Below, piece after piece: positions 23,448-35,963 of a DNA stretch of 64,000 nt (position 1 is its first letter; every line of letters begins with the position of its first letter). The notes below the pieces were generated by a model that was given only the letters and a program-made list of their open reading frames with translations, ran no database searches and was not told the origin of the DNA. This DNA comes from Paramyrothecium sp. XJ0827 (taxonomy: Eukaryota > Ascomycota > Sordariomycetes > Hypocreales > Stachybotryaceae). Where the stretch lies: NCBI GenBank assembly GCA_020881915.1, contig JAJFPB010000001.1:4216001-4280000 (forward strand), in the 5' to 3' direction. A program made the position numbers and the translations under genes.

Positions 23448-25901
23448 ATGTCTGCCCTCCCGAATGGCGTCCTCCACCGCACGGATAACGACAATGCCGT
23501 CGTCGCAACCCCCACGTACGGCCTTCAGGATGCCACCAGCGAGGCCGAGCTGCGCACCGCACTGGCTGCCCTGCACTCCCACGAGTCTACGATAATATCA
23601 CGCCTGGACGCTCTGATCGCTTCGCAAGCCGATCTCTCCCGCGACCTCGGCCGTCTTGACTTCCTTCGGGCCGGCTTGGGGGCTCAGGTCATCGCTACGA
23701 GAAATGTCGGCAACGACATGCTCTCAACAGCCGCGGAGACGGCAGGCCGTCTCAGCGACAAGGTCAAGGAGCTGGACCTCGAGAAGAGCCGTGTGGAAGA
23801 TACACTTGGTGTTGTCGAGCAGGTGGCGGAGCTCAAGGCTTGCGTCCACGGCGTTGTTGGGTCCATGGGAGCGCCACAGGACTGGGAGGCGGCGGCTGCC
23901 TACCTCTCCCGCGCGAGCAAGATCCCCGAAGAAATTATCAAAGGCAGTTTCGCTGCCAGCATTGTGCCGACGGTTGAAGTGCCCGATGCACCCTGGGTTA
24001 CTCTAGAGAATGCGCGGGAATCCCTCTGCGGGCTCTTCCTTCGCGAGTTCGAGAAGGCCGCCGGCGAGGGCGATGGCGCCAAAGTGACTCGCTTCTTCAA
24101 GCTATTCCCGCTGATAGGTAGGACAGATGTCGGCCTGGATGTGTATGGAAAGTATGTCTGCCAAGGAGTTGCGGGAACCGCGCGAGCCACGTTGAAGGAC
24201 GGCATTGGAGGCCAGACACGGAAGGATGGATTTTTCTACGCCAATGCTCTTACGAAACTCTTTGAACATATCGCTCAAATCGTAGACAGCCACGGCGGCT
24301 TGGTTGAGCGCCACTACGGTTCCGGAAAAATGGTTCGCGTCATAGAGAGACTGCAGATGGAGGCAGATGTTCAGGGAGGCATCATATTGGACACTTGGAG
24401 CGACGAGCGCAGCATCGACAGGAGGCTCACCGACGTCAAAAGCTATCCATTTTCATTTCTCGTACAGAGTTTCCTGCCACAACCACCAAGGGGAGGCACG
24501 CCGAGGGTTAACTCCCCGGCCGTCGGAGGGCCAGCAGGCCGAGACAGTGAGGACGAGGGTGTTAACATGAAGGAAGTCGATGGCCTGCTTCGGGAGATCG
24601 CTATCATGCTGGGTCGCTGGTCTCTCTATACCCGATTCCTCTCCACCAAGTGCAAGGTAAGCTGATCCGCAACATCTTGTCGGCAGTTCGCAATTAATAA
24701 TTCTTAGGATCCTGAAGCGCCTGGAGACTCGCCGCTTAGTATACCAGAGCTCCTGGTGAAGTCGAACCTGTACCGAAAAGTGTCAGCTAAGCTGACCACT
24801 CCATTCAATGTTATGTCAACATTCTTCTTCCGCAGATCGGTGGAGAAGGCCTTCCAAATGGATGAATACCCCAGCGGGCTCTCCTTGAGTCTGAACAGGC
24901 CGCTGGATGGCAACGCGCCGTACATAATCTTGGCCGTCGACGATGTCATGTACATGGTCAACACGGTCATTCAGCGGTCGATATCTGCTTCACAGCGCGA
25001 TGTCGCTGTGTCCATTATTCCGACGGTTGGGCGTGTGTTGGAATCTGACTTTGTGGGAATGATACAGCGGAAGATGAGAGACGAGGCTTACCCGAAGCCT
25101 ATCATACAGGGCGGATTTCCTCCCGAGGACAAAATTATCCAATTCATCGTATTGATCAACAGTCTCGACATGGCCAATGAATACTTGACCAGGATAATTA
25201 GCAGCCTCGTAGGCGGCTCCGACGAGCAAGCAAACGGAGCCTACCACGACGAGGCCCTGAAAGCCTCATTCCCCTTTGAGCGGGATGTTACATTGGTTGC
25301 TGAGGCTTTGCGGACGTCGGAGTCCAAATTCGTCATCAAAACGACCGAGCTGTTGAACGAAGGCGTTCAAGTTCTTTTCCACCAAGTCGTCAAGGCACGA
25401 CTGCGTCCCGTTCTGAGCGACACGTTCCGCGACGCCGATTACACATTGACGGAGGATGAGCTCGCAGAGATTGCCGAGCAGAACGATGAAGACGAAGAGG
25501 ATTTCTTGGACCAGGTGCCTCGACGGTTTGAACACGGTTGGGATCAGTTAATGAAGCCCATCGGACGATTGATGACCCCTGGCACGTTTAGTAACATCCT
25601 AAACAACACTGCGCGATACCTGTCCAAGATTTTGGAGAAGAGAATTCTCGGGTATAGCGGGAGGATGACCGGACTCGGAGGGATTCGTATGGAGAGGGAC
25701 TTTACAGGCATCGTGAACGTTGTGTCCAGGGGAGACTACGGTATTAGAGACGTGTTCTCCAGAGTTACTCAGTTACTCATGGTAGCGAACATGGAAGACG
25801 ACGAATGGACTGAATTGATGGCTGAAAGCGACGAGGGCGGGATAGAATGGGTGTTGACAGAGGAGGAAAGACGGAGGGCAAGAAGTTTAGTACGAGGATA
25901 G
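23448..25901 (+). CDS. COG4: conserved oligomeric Golgi complex subunit 4
   Basis: This is a predicted 800-residue subunit of the COG tethering complex for retrograde vesicle traffic within the Golgi. The exons are 23448-24656 and 24708-25901, joined in phase 0 across a 51-nt intron. The N-terminal coiled region includes LGRLDFLRAGLGAQVIATRN and LEKSRVEDTLGVVEQVAELK. The central COG4 domain has the typical FFKLFPLIGR segment and the C-terminal part includes FPFERDVTLVAEALRTSESK. The reading frame is open upstream to 23355 but has no ATG before 23448, so I take that ATG. It lies in tandem behind PMR1, another Golgi gene. Confidence 0.9.
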
Positions 25902-26347
25902 CCCTCAAATCTTAAGAAAACATTTGTTGATCCAAGGCATATTATTCCTGGTGGTCAACATCCATATGCCGTTGTGCACGATTGAATGGATGCTTCCCTA
26001 ATGCTCACTTTATATTACCTACCTAGTAGGTACTGTACTGAAAGGCCAAAACGGGTCTTACACTACTAGCCAGCCACAGTCGGTTAGGTCTAGTGGGTTC
26101 TGTTTAGGGGGGCCCAGAAGTCTTTTTTCCTCGCCTTGTCCCTCCACTTGGTGAAGATTTCGTCACTTTTTTTTTTTTGTAGTGAGAGTACATCACACAA
26201 GTACTACATCAAGCTGTAAGTGAGTGAGCCTGTGCTTTGGCGCCGAAATTTTTCAATGAGTCAAAACTGCATATACCATTCATTGCCTTCTGCTCAACTC
26301 GGCCTCTTGATGACAACAAGCAAATCCTTTACTTGCGTCTACTTTGC
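25902..26347. promoter_or_regulatory. intergenic region upstream of SUA5
   Basis: This contains the palindrome-like ATTACCTACCTAGTAGGTA near 26014-26032 and a poly-T tract at about 26166-26179. No gene is seen. Confidence 0.55.
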
Positions 26348-27841
26348 ATGATCACTTTTCTCGTTCCCAAGCTGAGACCTCGTATCTTGTCATCTGGTTT
26401 ACAGACGAGAGTCTTCCACCACCCAGCTCACTGTCATCCGCTTTGCACATCGGCGCTTGTCAGCGCAACATCGCGACTTACATCTAGGCGCCAGGCTGTT
26501 CCTACGCCCGCCTCACAGGCCGCACAACGGACCATGGAAACACGGATTGTCAAGGTCCCTTTCAAGGACCCACTAGGCCAGTTCAAAAGCTCGCCGGATG
26601 TGTCGCGATTAGAAGAATGGCAGGTGGCGTCCGAGCCGAAAGAAGCCGTTGCAGCTTTGGCACATGCGGCGCAGTATCTAAGATCCAGCGATACACCTGT
26701 CGCTTTTCCTACAGAGACAGTCTACGGACTCGGTGCCGATGCGACCAGGACTGGTTCGGTCAAGGGCATCTATTCTGCAAAGGGTCGACCATCAGACAAC
26801 CCTCTCATTGTTCACGTTTCCGACTTACAAATGCTGCAAGGCCTGCTCGGGGAACAAGACATCCCAGATATCTACCGCCCTTTAATAGAACGCTTCTGGC
26901 CAGGCCCCCTGACTATACTACTACCAAATCCGCAGCCGTCGCGACTGGCGCCCGAGGTTACGGCCGGGCTTCAAACATTTGGCGCCAGAATGCCCTCCTC
27001 ATCCCTCGCCCTCTCTCTCATCAAACTAGCTGGTGTTCCCCTTGCGGCGCCTTCCGCTAACGCCTCTACGAAGCCATCGCCTACCATGGCACAGCACGTA
27101 AAGGACGACCTGGAAGGCAGTATCGAGCTCATTCTAGACGGAGGCATATGTCAAGTTGGCGTCGAGAGCACCGTTGTCGATGGATTGTGTGACCCACCGG
27201 TTGTGCTTCGGCCTGGTGGAGTGAGCATGGACGAGCTGCGCGCCTGTCCAGGCTGGGAGAACGCTGTCAAGGCGTACAAGGACAAGTCCGAGGAGGGCAA
27301 GGCAGCCCCCAGAGCCCCCGGTATGAAGTACAAGCACTACAGCCCCAAGGCCAGAGTGGTGCTTTACGAGGCTACGTATCAGGATGGCTCAGAGGGCGTC
27401 ACGCAAGCGGACATTGAGGCTGCGCAGGCCGTAGTCAACGGCGCTTCCACGAATATGACGAATGGCGAGTCACCGAGGAGGATAGGCTTGATACGGACGC
27501 AACGATGGAAGCCTGCTGCCGGTTTCGCCTCAGGTGCACCTCAACATCAGCCTAACGGGGTGAACGGCAAAGAGCAGGGCCAAGGCGGGCACTCCGAAGA
27601 GTCATTTGAAATAATCGCCAGGAAGCTCTTAGACGAGAGCGGCCATAGCACCGGTGAGCTTCTAGACATTGATTTGGGCAAAGATACCCGAGGTATCGCC
27701 CAAGGTTTATTCTCGGCCCTCAGAGCGCTGGACCGTCGAGGAGCAGACATTATTTTTGTCGATGGTATAGACGACAAGATAGACATCGCGGCCGCGGTCA
27801 TGAACAGGCTGCGCAAGGCAGCGTCTGAGATTAGGTCATGA
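26348..27841 (+). CDS. SUA5: threonylcarbamoyl-AMP synthase
   Basis: This single-exon gene encodes the YrdC/Sua5 enzyme that makes threonylcarbamoyl-AMP from threonine, bicarbonate and ATP for the t6A modification of ANN-decoding tRNAs. The YrdC domain carries FPTETVYGLGADA and the signature SAKGRPSDNPLIVHV, then FWPGPLTILLP and APSANASTKPSPT. The C-terminal Sua5 domain follows after the linker with APGMKYKHYSPKA. From the ATG at 26348 the product is 497 residues. A second in-frame ATG at 26534, in the strong context ACCATGG, gives 435 residues, close to the 426 of yeast Sua5. The intervening 62 residues contain many Arg and no Asp or Glu, like a mitochondrial presequence. Confidence 0.9.
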   Translation: MITFLVPKLRPRILSSGLQTRVFHHPAHCHPLCTSALVSATSRLTSRRQAVPTPASQAAQRTMETRIVKVPFKDPLGQFKSSPDVSRLEEWQVASEPKEAVAALAHAAQYLRSSDTPVAFPTETVYGLGADATRTGSVKGIYSAKGRPSDNPLIVHVSDLQMLQGLLGEQDIPDIYRPLIERFWPGPLTILLPNPQPSRLAPEVTAGLQTFGARMPSSSLALSLIKLAGVPLAAPSANASTKPSPTMAQHVKDDLEGSIELILDGGICQVGVESTVVDGLCDPPVVLRPGGVSMDELRACPGWENAVKAYKDKSEEGKAAPRAPGMKYKHYSPKARVVLYEATYQDGSEGVTQADIEAAQAVVNGASTNMTNGESPRRIGLIRTQRWKPAAGFASGAPQHQPNGVNGKEQGQGGHSEESFEIIARKLLDESGHSTGELLDIDLGKDTRGIAQGLFSALRALDRRGADIIFVDGIDDKIDIAAAVMNRLRKAASEIRS

Positions 27842-27997
27842 GCGGTTTAGGGGAAAAAAATAGATTCATTATGATGCTCGCGTAGTCGGCACCAGCCGAC
27901 CTGACCACGGAGCTCTTCTCATGCGGCGCTCTAGTCATGATAGAAACCAAGACACACTGATCCCTGACCTCTCCCCAAGCTCAACCATTACAGACAC

Positions 27998-28730
27998 TTA
28001 CAGACCCTGCCTTAGCCAGTCCGCCAACTTCGACTTGCCCAATTGCGCGAGGTTGTTGACGCCCTGTTCGCTAAGGTCGATGCGGCCCAGTTGCACGTCT
28101 TGCGTGGGGGCCCTGCTGACTCTCTGCACAACAATGGTGGGGTCGGTTTCGAGAATGATGCCGTCGTCGACGATCTCGTCAATGGCAAGGGAGACAAGAT
28201 CGTAGTTCTCCACGATTGTCCTCTTGTCCACAGATTGCCTGGAATCTTGTCAGCATTCACATGCGATGCCGGTGGATGGGGAGCGCAGTCAGCTCAACGC
28301 ACTTGAATAGGAGATGGAGGGAGTCTCGGATGGCAAGGATGGTGTTGTAGAGGAGGATCTCGTTCTCGTCAACGCTGCCGATGATGTAGATCATGACATC
28401 TGACTCGAGCTTGTACAGGACGATGCGGTTGTCGTAGAGCACAATATCGCCGGTCTGCTTCGCCGTCTTGTCTAGCAGGCCCTTCTCGAATGCCTTCTGC
28501 GACTTGACGTCGGGGTACGGGTTGGTGGAGGTCTTGGAGTTGCCTGACAAAGGGGGATCATGCTGTTAGCCCTTCCACGATCAATCGCCCTTCAGGGACC
28601 GGTGACGATGCTGGCATGTACCTGTTGCGCTGTGGGGAGGAGAGTAGTATTTGGCGAGTATCCGGGATCCGTCCTCGGAGCTGAGGATCAGTACCGCCTG
28701 GACGGAGAACAGGGTCATCCCGGGAGACAT
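27998..28730 (-). CDS. RET3: coatomer (COPI) zeta subunit
   Basis: This is a predicted 196-residue zeta-COP, the small adaptor-like subunit of the COPI coat for Golgi-to-ER transport. The exons are 28622-28730, 28303-28543 and 27998-28238. The longin-like fold is seen in TLFSVQAVLILSSEDGSRILAKYY, QTGDIVLYDNRIVLYKLESDV and ENEILLYNTILAIRDSLHLLFK. The second intron is placed so that LLFKQSVDKRTIVENYDLV is continuous. It ends 156 bp from SUA5 in convergent orientation and shares a 380-bp divergent promoter with MCM4. Confidence 0.92.
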
Positions 28731-29110
28731 GTTGGGCGGTTGTGTTGGATGGTCTTCGGAGTTGTGTCTAGGTTGTCGTCTATTCTGAGGCCAGTCAACG
28801 TACCCTTACCTCAGGGTAGCAGCAGTTGCTCCAAATGGCCCCTCCAAAAGCCACAGTTCCAATTGAACATCGGTTCAACGTTTCTCCGAACCATCCCTAG
28901 ACTTGCCGCTGTCACGCGTGCACGGGCCTTTTAATTGAATTTGATTGAAAGACGCGTTCTAAAACCACTTAACGCGTATGCTGGAGGGGACGCGTCTCAG
29001 CCTACCCAGCAACTATTTCCCCCACTATCCCCCTTGTCCCGCCAACCCTCGATATCACCAGCTTCACAAATCCTGAATCAAGTTTGCGCCGGAAGTTTGC
29101 AGCATTCAAA
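28731..29110. promoter_or_regulatory. divergent promoter RET3/MCM4
   Basis: These 380 bp separate the RET3 and MCM4 start codons. It contains two ACGCGT sites, at about 28950 and 28971, which is the MluI cell-cycle box core bound by MBF/MBP1-type factors in yeasts, and a third at 28990. This would suit G1/S control of MCM4. The assignment is by motif only. Confidence 0.5.
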
Positions 29111-32100
29111 ATGTCTTCGCCTTCTCATCGCAGACAGAGGAGTTCCCAATCAGGGACTCCGCGACGCTCCGGTCGTCAGGCTCAAGCCAACAGTAACAAT
29201 CCCCCTCCGCCAACAGTATCTAGCCCTCTTTTCTTCGAGTCTTCTCCTGCGCCAGGCTCGCAACTCCAAGATGGCACGCCGGTTCCAGATGTCTCTTCCC
29301 CCTTGCGGCAGATGACCAACAGCCAAAGCACAAATGCCCGCAATGCTGCCACTCCCAGCTCACCGCTACGACACATGACCGAGACCCAAACCGACGAAGA
29401 TTCGCAGCGTACGCCGAGGGCAAGTGGCCTGGCAGGAGGTAAGAGCCCAGCGGCAGATTGCACCTCTTGAAAGCGTATACTGACTAGCAACAGAGTCGTC
29501 TCCCATTCGGTATGAGCCGAGCTCTAGCCCTGGACGATCTTTGAGGCAGCCTTCAGAACTTCGCAGCGAAAGCAGTGGGCTCTTTGTCGGCTCTCAACGG
29601 GGAAGCTCGGTGGCATATAGACGAGGAGATATCAACTCAGATGCTCTGCGAACGCCACGTGCTGCACGACGTGTAGTTCTTGATGACACGGGTCGCGTCA
29701 TTCAAGAAGGCCCTGCCGACGGATCGGATGCCGCTTCCTTTGTCAACCGCAACCCGGACACCTCTGAGGCGGATGCCCTTGGTGGACAGGGCCAGAGTCT
29801 CATTTGGGGTACCACAGTTTCTATCGACGATACCTTTGCGTCTTTCAAGGATTTCCTTCGCAACTTCACGCAGAAGTATCGTATGTACCGCGACGGCCTT
29901 TCGGATGCGGACGTTCGTGCAGCTCCTGATGCTGAATCAAAGCCCTACTGGGAGGCCCTGGAGAATATGCTGCTCTTGGGCACGACAAGACTATATCTTG
30001 ACATCTCTGATCTCAACCTTTACCCTCCTACACGCAAGCTTTGGCATCAAATCCAAGCTTACCCACAGGAAATTGTTTGGGTTATGGACCAGTCTGTCCA
30101 TGATTTGATGGTCGAGATAGCCCGGGCTGAGTCCCTCAGGAGTAGGCCGTCACAGAGCAGCGCCGGCCAGTCAGCATCTCAACAAAACGGCCAGAGCTCT
30201 GAGCCTGTGTTTCCAAGCTCTGACCGGCCCGATGAGGCGGCCACTCCTCGTCCACAGGCTGAGCAACCCTCACTCGAGGATCAAGTCTCAGCTTCGATCT
30301 ATGTTGTCCGACCTTTCGGTCTTGATGGCACCATCAACCTGCGAGATCTTAACCCCGGTGGTAAGTGTCATTTAGTCCAGATTTGATCGTGGAAAGACTT
30401 GCTAACAGAACGTCAAGACATGGACCGCCTTGTTTCCATTAAGGGTCTCGTGATTCGTACCACACCCGTTATCCCTGACATGAAGGATGCCTTCTTCCGT
30501 TGCAACGTCTGCAACCACTCAGTCAACGTTGGCCTCGACCGGGGAAAGATCCGGGAACCCACGGTGTGCCCTCGCAAGATTTGCAACTCGTCAAACTCAA
30601 TGCAGATTGTGCATAATCGGTGCTCCTTCGAGGACAAACAGGTTATCAAGCTTCAGGAGACCCCTGACGCTGTACCTGCTGGCCAGACACCACACTCGGT
30701 CTCAATTTGTGTCTACAATGAGCTTGTCGACTTCTGCAAGGCCGGAGACCGCATTGAGGTCACCGGTATCTTCCGCGTCAGCCCTGTTCGTGTGAACCCC
30801 CGTCAGCGGGCCATCAAGAGCGTCTACAAGACGTATGTCGATGTGCTGCATGTTCAGAAGGTAGACAAGAAGCGAATGGGAGCCGATCCTTCAACGCTTG
30901 GAGTTGAAGGAGAGAAAGATGCCGAGAACGAAGAAAACGGCATCGAGGAGACCCGAGTCATCACACCTGAAGAAGAAGCCAAGATTCGAGAAATAGCCGC
31001 TCGCCCTGACATCTATGAGCTGCTCTCCCGGTCTCTTGCGCCATCGATTTACGAGATGGACGATGTGAAGAAGGGCGTTCTTTTACAGTTGTTCGGTGGT
31101 GCCAACAAGACTTTCCAAAAGGGTGGCAGTCCAAAATACCGAGGCGACATCAACGTGCTCTTGTGTGGTGATCCTTCCACTTCCAAGTCACAACTTTTGG
31201 GTTACGTTCACAAGATTGCTCCTCGAGGTGTCTACACCAGTGGCAAGGGCTCTTCAGCGGTTGGTCTCACAGCGTATGTGACCCGTGACCCTGAAACACG
31301 TCAACTTGTGCTGGAGTCGGGCGCTCTTGTGCTGTCAGATGGTGGTGTTTGCTGCATCGACGAATTTGACAAGATGTCGGATGCCACTCGCTCAGTATTG
31401 CACGAAGTCATGGAGCAGCAGACAGTGTCCGTGGCTAAAGCAGGCATCATTACCACACTCAATGCGAGAACAAGCATCTTAGCCTCAGCCAATCCCATTG
31501 GCAGTCGCTACAACCCCGACCTTTCCGTACCTCAGAACATCGATCTTCCTCCAACGCTCCTGTCTCGTTTCGATCTTGTGTATCTTCTTCTCGACCGACC
31601 GGATGAGAGGGCGGACAGGAGGCTTGCGAAGCATCTGCTTTCGCTTTACCTCGAGGACAAGCCCCATTCTGCCCCAAGCAACAACGACATTCTCTCCGTG
31701 GAGGAGCTCAGTGCGTACATTTCTTACGCCAAAGCTAAGATTCACCCTCAGATCACCCCCGAAGCCGGGCAGGAGCTTGTGGAAAGCTATGTCGCCATGC
31801 GCTCGCTGGGGCAAGATGTGCGCGCTGCTGAGAAGCGCATCACCGCCACTACTCGACAGCTTGAGAGCATGATTCGACTGGCCGAGGCGCACGCCAAGAT
31901 GCGCCTGTCCGACGTCGTTACTAGGGATGATGTTCGCGAGGCGAATCGGTTGATTCAGAGCGCGCTCAAGACGGCCGCCACGGACAACGAGGGTCGAATT
32001 GACCTGAGCTTGTTGACAGAAGGCACTTCGGCTGCGGATCGCAGGCGGCAGTCCGAGCTCAAGGAGACTGTTCTACGGCTGCTGGACGAGCTTACTGCCA

Positions 32101-32276
32101 ACGGCAACTCTGTCCGTTACGCAGACGTATCACGAAAGGTCGGCGAAGGGGCTACTACGCCAATCGAGTCGGCTGAGCTTTCCCAGGTTATAGCCGCGCT
32201 GGAGACCGGAGGGCTGATCACGATCACGGGCGAGGGTCCAAGGAGGAGTATCAGGAGGGTGGTCAACGTGCAGTAG
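29111..32276 (+). CDS. MCM4: MCM4 replicative helicase subunit
   Basis: This is a predicted 1017-residue subunit of the MCM2-7 helicase, loaded at origins and activated by CDK and DDK. The exons are 29111-29438, 29494-30360 and 30418-32276. The N-terminal 180 residues are rich in Ser, Pro and Gln with many S/T-P and SSP sites, the usual kinase target region. A zinc finger has CNVC at about 427-430 and CPRKIC some 20 residues later. Walker A is GDPSTSKS at about 649-656, Walker B IDEF at about 712-715, and the arginine finger is SRFD. A C-terminal winged-helix domain follows. The start MSSPSHRRQRSS is the first in-frame ATG with suitable context (AAAATG). Confidence 0.95.
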
Positions 32277-32521
32277 CCGAATCGGAGGCCTTGCGTGTTT
32301 GCTTCTTCGGTCATATCCGATTAGGGTCATTGGCCTCGTGTTGGAGGGCGTTGCAGGTGTTATGAATTGCAATTTGTCGAATGTTGCGATGAGGATAATG
32401 AAGCATACCAGTATAGAAGCTATGAGGAAATCATAATGGATTATTCAAGAAAATCCCGACTTTTTCGTCATGGTGCTCAGTGTGTCTGGCTAATTTGTTA
32501 CGCGCTACAGCGGTGCGCTGT

Positions 32522-35364
32522 TCAATCAACGATCCAGACTTGATCCTTTGGCAAACTCTCCAGAATAATCTCATGAGAAAACAGCTTGGGTATCATGATC
32601 CACACCCAGTCTCTCATATCGGACCCAACACGCTCATCCACTGCCTCCGCAAACCTCGGGTGAGCATCCCAGTACTCCTGGGCGACACGTTTCATCTCTT
32701 CCCTGACCTCCGTCCTGAGCGCCAGCCACTCCGCCGAGTCGTCGCTGCGGTCGTCTGCATCCGCGCACCGTCTCGTCACGTCGGTATCTGCTAAGCGCAT
32801 GGCTAGATACCGCAGGCCTTCCACGACGATGACATCGGCTGCGGACAGCGGGAACGTGACCAGAGGACGGAACGTGCGCGCTTGAAGTGAGCCTGGAACG
32901 CCTGAGTGATTAGGGGTTGTGTGAACAAGGAGGCTTTGATGTGTTGTCCCCTTCGAGTCGGCAACTGTCACGTCGAATGCCATGTCGTCTTCTATAATGG
33001 CGGCATCGTCATTGTGCATTGCTTCGCAGAGACGATTCCCGGTCTCATGAAACCACTTCTCCTCGTCTTCAGCAGAGCCCTCGCCGCTTCTCTTGGATAG
33101 CAGGTACTCCGAGTCGATGGCACGTAGCCATTGCCCAGATGGCTCCAGTTTCAGATACAGCATATCTTCCCGCGTCTTGACCACGCCGTGCCAAGGATGC
33201 AAGGCGAGGCCCGGAGCCAGCGGCCTGACCTTGACCCTGTAGCCTGAGAAAACGACTCGAAGCCCATGCGGTGTAGGAGTCCCCATTCTCAGGCTGTCCT
33301 CGAACACGCCAAACCGCGTTGCTTTGGTGTGAACATCATACAAAGAATCCGACGAAGAGCCAAGCAGTGACAATGGAGCCCACCTAAAGCCCGCATTCTG
33401 TAAGGGGTGGTCTTCGGTGAAAATGATGCGCGGCGGGATGCCTCCGTATCGATCAGCCAACTCCAGCCAGATCAAAGCCATTCTTTCCTCGCAAGTTTGA
33501 GCCCTGGCAATGCGTCCGATGTCAAGAGACAAGAGCGTTGCGAGACATAAGGGCTCGTCGGCTGGCACCGTGACGGTCCTAAAGTACAAAGACCATTGGA
33601 TTTCGACGAGAGAGTGCATTAAATGTTGACTCGAGTCCGTATGGCCCCTTTCACTATCCATTGGGCCCCATACATGTACACGTTGGAGCTAGTGCAGTGG
33701 TTAGCGGAACGGCAGACATGACGGGGAGGGCTTCACAAGTTCATACATCTCTTTTGACATCTTCATAGATGACATTCAATCTTGCGTCGACTTTCGCGGC
33801 CTGCCGGAGCTGATACGCAACATTGTAGTCACGCACGGCACCGTCCGAGAACTGAAAGCAGAGGGACCTGGATAAGGCTCCTTCTGATTTTGAAGTCAGT
33901 AGACGGTTAACGGCAAATACGTCGAAGAACTTGCCTTGCAGCGTCCAGAGCCGTCTCAGCCAGGACGACGTCCCAAAGATGCGCAGCAATATCTCCTCAG
34001 GAGAAGACTTGGAGCTATACGTAGAGAGGGAGGAGTCAAGGACCAAGACGTGAGTAGCGTTGGAATAGACATCGGCAATTCGTTCAAGAGCCACCCACTT
34101 TCCTTCAAGCTCTACGGGGCAGCACAGAGTGTCGATCCAGAAACGATACTCCGAACTATCCTCGGGTGACCGCATGAGATGTTGAAGATCTAGGACAAGA
34201 CCCCAGAGACGGGCCAGCTGACACTGCTGGATCGAGTTTTCATGCGGATTGCCCAACCCGTCCGCCCAAACCTGTGTTTTGTTAGTATGTGGGAGACATG
34301 AGGAGCGACTGACGCACATGCGAAAGCGCAACGTAGGGAATGTCTTCTCTGTATGCTTCTACGGCCACTGCGGCATTCCCATTCTCGTCCCTGGAGAAGC
34401 ATAGGACGGGGTAGGAGGATGTCTGGAGAAGTATCCTTTCGACCTCGTCTATGTCGACTGCGTACTCGCTGCACGAGCAGCCTTCCTCAGCATGCGAGAG
34501 CTCATACGTCTTCAAGTCGATCTGGAAGGCCCTGCAGAACATCGGGGTGCAGTGTGAGTGGTCCCGTCTGACTGCTTGTCTGTCGAGCTGCGACAGCGAG
34601 CATATGCTCGCCAGCCCGAGATGCATCGTCACCGCGCGCTCGATTTCGCCGGGACACCACCCAGCGTGCAGCATGTCTTGTCGCAGCTTCTGGCTCTTGC
34701 CGGCCTTTGTGGTCCAGATGAAGACATCCGGCTGGGCCACCAGCTGCCCGGACAGCAGGGCCGCGCTGGCGGGTTGCTGTCTGCAAACCTGCAACGCCGA
34801 TGAGATGATCTCGCCCAGCCCAGCGATGGATATGATGATCCACTCGTCAAAGTCATCCTGTATACTATCCAGCATTCGGCGGGTCAGATGAAGACAGTCA
34901 TGCAAGTGACGTATGCCGTCGCCTGTGATGTTTTCAGCCGCCATCAGCTCCGTAAGCCTTGGCCTAAGCTTCTCCATCGTCTTGACGCCATCCACGTAGA
35001 GGCCGCCGTCTCGCTCAACCACCAGGTCTTGCCGAAGTGCAGCAAATTCTGTCCTTGCGTTCTCTTGATCGAGCCCAGGCCGGCGGTTCGGGCCCTCGTT
35101 AAGGCCACGGAGCTCGGCGGCGAGACCAAAATAGAACCACGACAGATGGAAGCCCTCGTTTTCGGCTCGCGGGCTCGGATACATCAGCTCTGTGTAGGGA
35201 ATATGAGGCTCGGGCACTGGCAAGCGGAGAATGACGGGAACTTTATGGAGGGCGCCTTGCCTGGCGGCAAAGGAAACGAACGACTCGCAGTCCCATCGTG
35301 GCCCGGGGACGAACTTGGTGATATGTGAGATGTCCGGGGTCTTGATGTCGGCTAGGAAGTCCAT
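32522..35364 (-). CDS. HET-domain (heterokaryon incompatibility-like) protein
   Basis: This is a predicted 912-residue protein with exons 34318-35364, 33747-34271 and 32522-33688; all junctions are in phase 0. The HET domain begins near residue 340 with YVALSHVWADG, spanning the first intron, and continues with the second block FWIDTLCCPV and VYSNATHVLVLDSSL. HET domains are linked to non-self recognition and cell death in filamentous fungi, but most genomes carry dozens whose roles are unknown. The first 330 residues hold paired cysteines and acidic motifs without a recognised fold, and the last 390 residues are unassigned. It appears intact, surrounded by housekeeping genes. I infer no specific incompatibility role. 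Confidence 0.82.
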
Positions 35365-35963
35365 GGGTCAAGTCAAAATCAGGGACAGCCGATTCACTGG
35401 ATGTCTCTGCAGACATGGGAAAAGCTGCCGGTCCACGTATCATGCATGTAGCTCATGCCAACGTGAGGCCCGTCGGTCAGCTGAACAGGTGATGCATCGT
35501 GCGGAGGTGCCAAAACACAGCCCCAACCCTTGTGAACTAGGACGCTTTCTGGCCTTCTTAGGCAACGAGGCAAGACCCACGAAAATCCACGGACCTTTAC
35601 GATTGTCGAACATGAAGCTTGTTGACGAGGTTCGATTATAAAGGGATTGGACTATTTGGTGCGCTTAGCACCGCTTCCGTGCGGCGATTCCCGTCGATCC
35701 AACTTATACGCAACGATTTCACATATTCCGCAACAGGTTTATCATCTCGACTCTGCTTTTCTCCCAAGCCAACATTAAAAAGTTCTGGAGATTTACCATG
35801 GCATTTTGGAACACAAATGGCTACATATAATTACGGAAACACATTCAGGCAACATCCCGCCACAGAAACCATCACAAACGAGAACCTGGACTTTGAAAGC
35901 CAAGCGGTCTAAGCCATGCCTACAGCCTCGCGCCTGGCTTGCGTTGAATAGATTTCGTCTGTC
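35365..35963. other. intergenic region upstream of HET gene
   Basis: This is the HET gene upstream region and the 3' flank of the next gene. Small plus-strand frames at 35231-35912 have no recognised features. No gene is seen. Confidence 0.5.
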
